Assembly (NCBI GenBank): GCA_003650445.1
Contig: QMQE01000143.1
Span: 1-6,747, forward strand
From: Acidobacteriota bacterium
GTDB taxonomy: Bacteria > Acidobacteriota > Holophagae > Thermotomaculales > Thermotomaculaceae
Length of the DNA stretch: 6,747 nucleotides
Direction: 5' to 3'
In this document: in pieces, positions 6,344 through 6,747 of the stretch
How positions within the stretch are numbered: the first letter of the stretch is position 1
How the letters are laid out: the number at the start of each line of letters is the position of its first letter
The notes under the pieces: model-generated
Databases searched by the model: none
What the model saw: the letters and a program-made list of their open reading frames with translations, nothing else
What the model was told of the DNA's origin: nothing
Position numbers and translations under genes: made by a program

Positions 6344-6747
6344 ATGAAATCAACCAAAGAAAATAATTTTTCCCGTTCCCTGCTTTCCACAAAAAGCCGG
6401 TATGGCTTATTGATTTTGTTTATGCTTGTATTTTTAGTCGTTTCATTCCTGACCCGGGCCTTTCTGCTCACCATTTCTTTTCATCAGTTGGATCTCACTG
6501 TGGGGCGCTTCCTCGGTATTTTTGCCATCGGCCTCTTTTTTGATATCGTTACGGCACTCTACTACTGCATCCCACTGGCCATCTTCCTCATGCTGGTCCC
6601 GGACAAGCTCCTGAAAACCCGGGTTCTTCGCTGGTTCGTACTTTCTACATTCGCCTTTTTTACCTATGTAATCCTCTTTAATGCCGCTGCGGAATACTTC
6701 TTTTTTAAGGAATTCGGTGTCCGGTTCAATTTTATCGCGGTGGATTA
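6344..6747 (+). CDS. LtaS-type sulfatase/phosphoglycerol transferase family membrane protein, N-terminal part (3' end outside window)
   Basis: The first 134 residues of a larger protein, translated directly. After a short basic N-terminus (MKSTKENNFSRSLLSTKSR) come hydrophobic segments at about 20-44, 56-85 and 97-116, so the chain is an inner-membrane protein with Lys/Arg-rich loops between (DKLLKTRVLR). The following FNAAAEYFFFKEFGVRFNF and IAVD resemble the segment after the early membrane helices in bacterial LtaS/alkaline-phosphatase-superfamily proteins, which carry a periplasmic metal-dependent sulfatase-like catalytic domain and modify lipids or envelope glycans. That catalytic domain, with its nucleophile and metal ligands, would be beyond the right edge, so the activity is inferred. 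GGAGG (6334-6338) lies 5 nt before the ATG. The gene is divergent from the 990-residue gene and has a sigma-54-like promoter. Confidence 0.72.
   Translation, partial: MKSTKENNFSRSLLSTKSRYGLLILFMLVFLVVSFLTRAFLLTISFHQLDLTVGRFLGIFAIGLFFDIVTALYYCIPLAIFLMLVPDKLLKTRVLRWFVLSTFAFFTYVILFNAAAEYFFFKEFGVRFNFIAVD

Noticed and set aside
6271..6474. Minus-strand open frame of 67 codons
   Set aside because: Antisense to the start of the LtaS-like gene and its promoter; no ribosome site or family resemblance.

Overview
The window looks like bacterial chromosome with roughly balanced base composition, tightly packed genes, clear Shine-Dalgarno sites and no mobile elements, CRISPR or RNA genes that I can see. 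The genes suggest a Gram-negative, sigma-54-using, probably environmental bacterium. A small bacterial RRM protein, a two-receiver PEP/pyruvate-binding protein and an LtaS-type membrane protein fit lineages such as Bacteroidota/Chlorobiota-like groups, Desulfobacterota or related phyla. I cannot name a species.

Layout: (1) 2589 down to 1, minus strand: an apparent operon of M16 zinc peptidase, dUTPase and a class V cysteine desulfurase that runs off the left edge. The gaps are very short (23 and 9 nt) and the Shine-Dalgarno sites sit at the upstream stop codons, so the genes are probably co-transcribed and partly coupled. A plausible extended -10 promoter lies in front of the peptidase. (2) 2590-2807: a divergent intergenic region. 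(3) 2808-3083, plus strand: a one-domain RRM RNA-binding protein. (4) 3104-3128: a hairpin with flanking A and T tracts shared by the convergent genes. (5) 6102 down to 3130, minus strand: a 990-residue protein with a degenerate receiver, an intact receiver, a linker, an ATP-grasp PEP/pyruvate-binding region and an unfamiliar C-terminal domain. It lacks the phosphohistidine and TIM-barrel domains of real PEP synthase. (6) 6103-6343: a second divergent regulatory region, with a good sigma-70 promoter on the minus strand and a sigma-54-type promoter on the plus strand, plus short repeats. (7) 6344 to the right edge, plus strand: the N-terminal membrane part of an LtaS/sulfatase-type envelope enzyme.

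The two most interesting points are the 990-residue protein, which joins receiver signalling to a phosphotransfer-type ATP-grasp without the rest of the PEP synthase machinery, and the sigma-54-like promoter driving the divergent envelope gene. The left operon looks like housekeeping: nucleotide pool sanitation, sulfur mobilisation and proteolysis.
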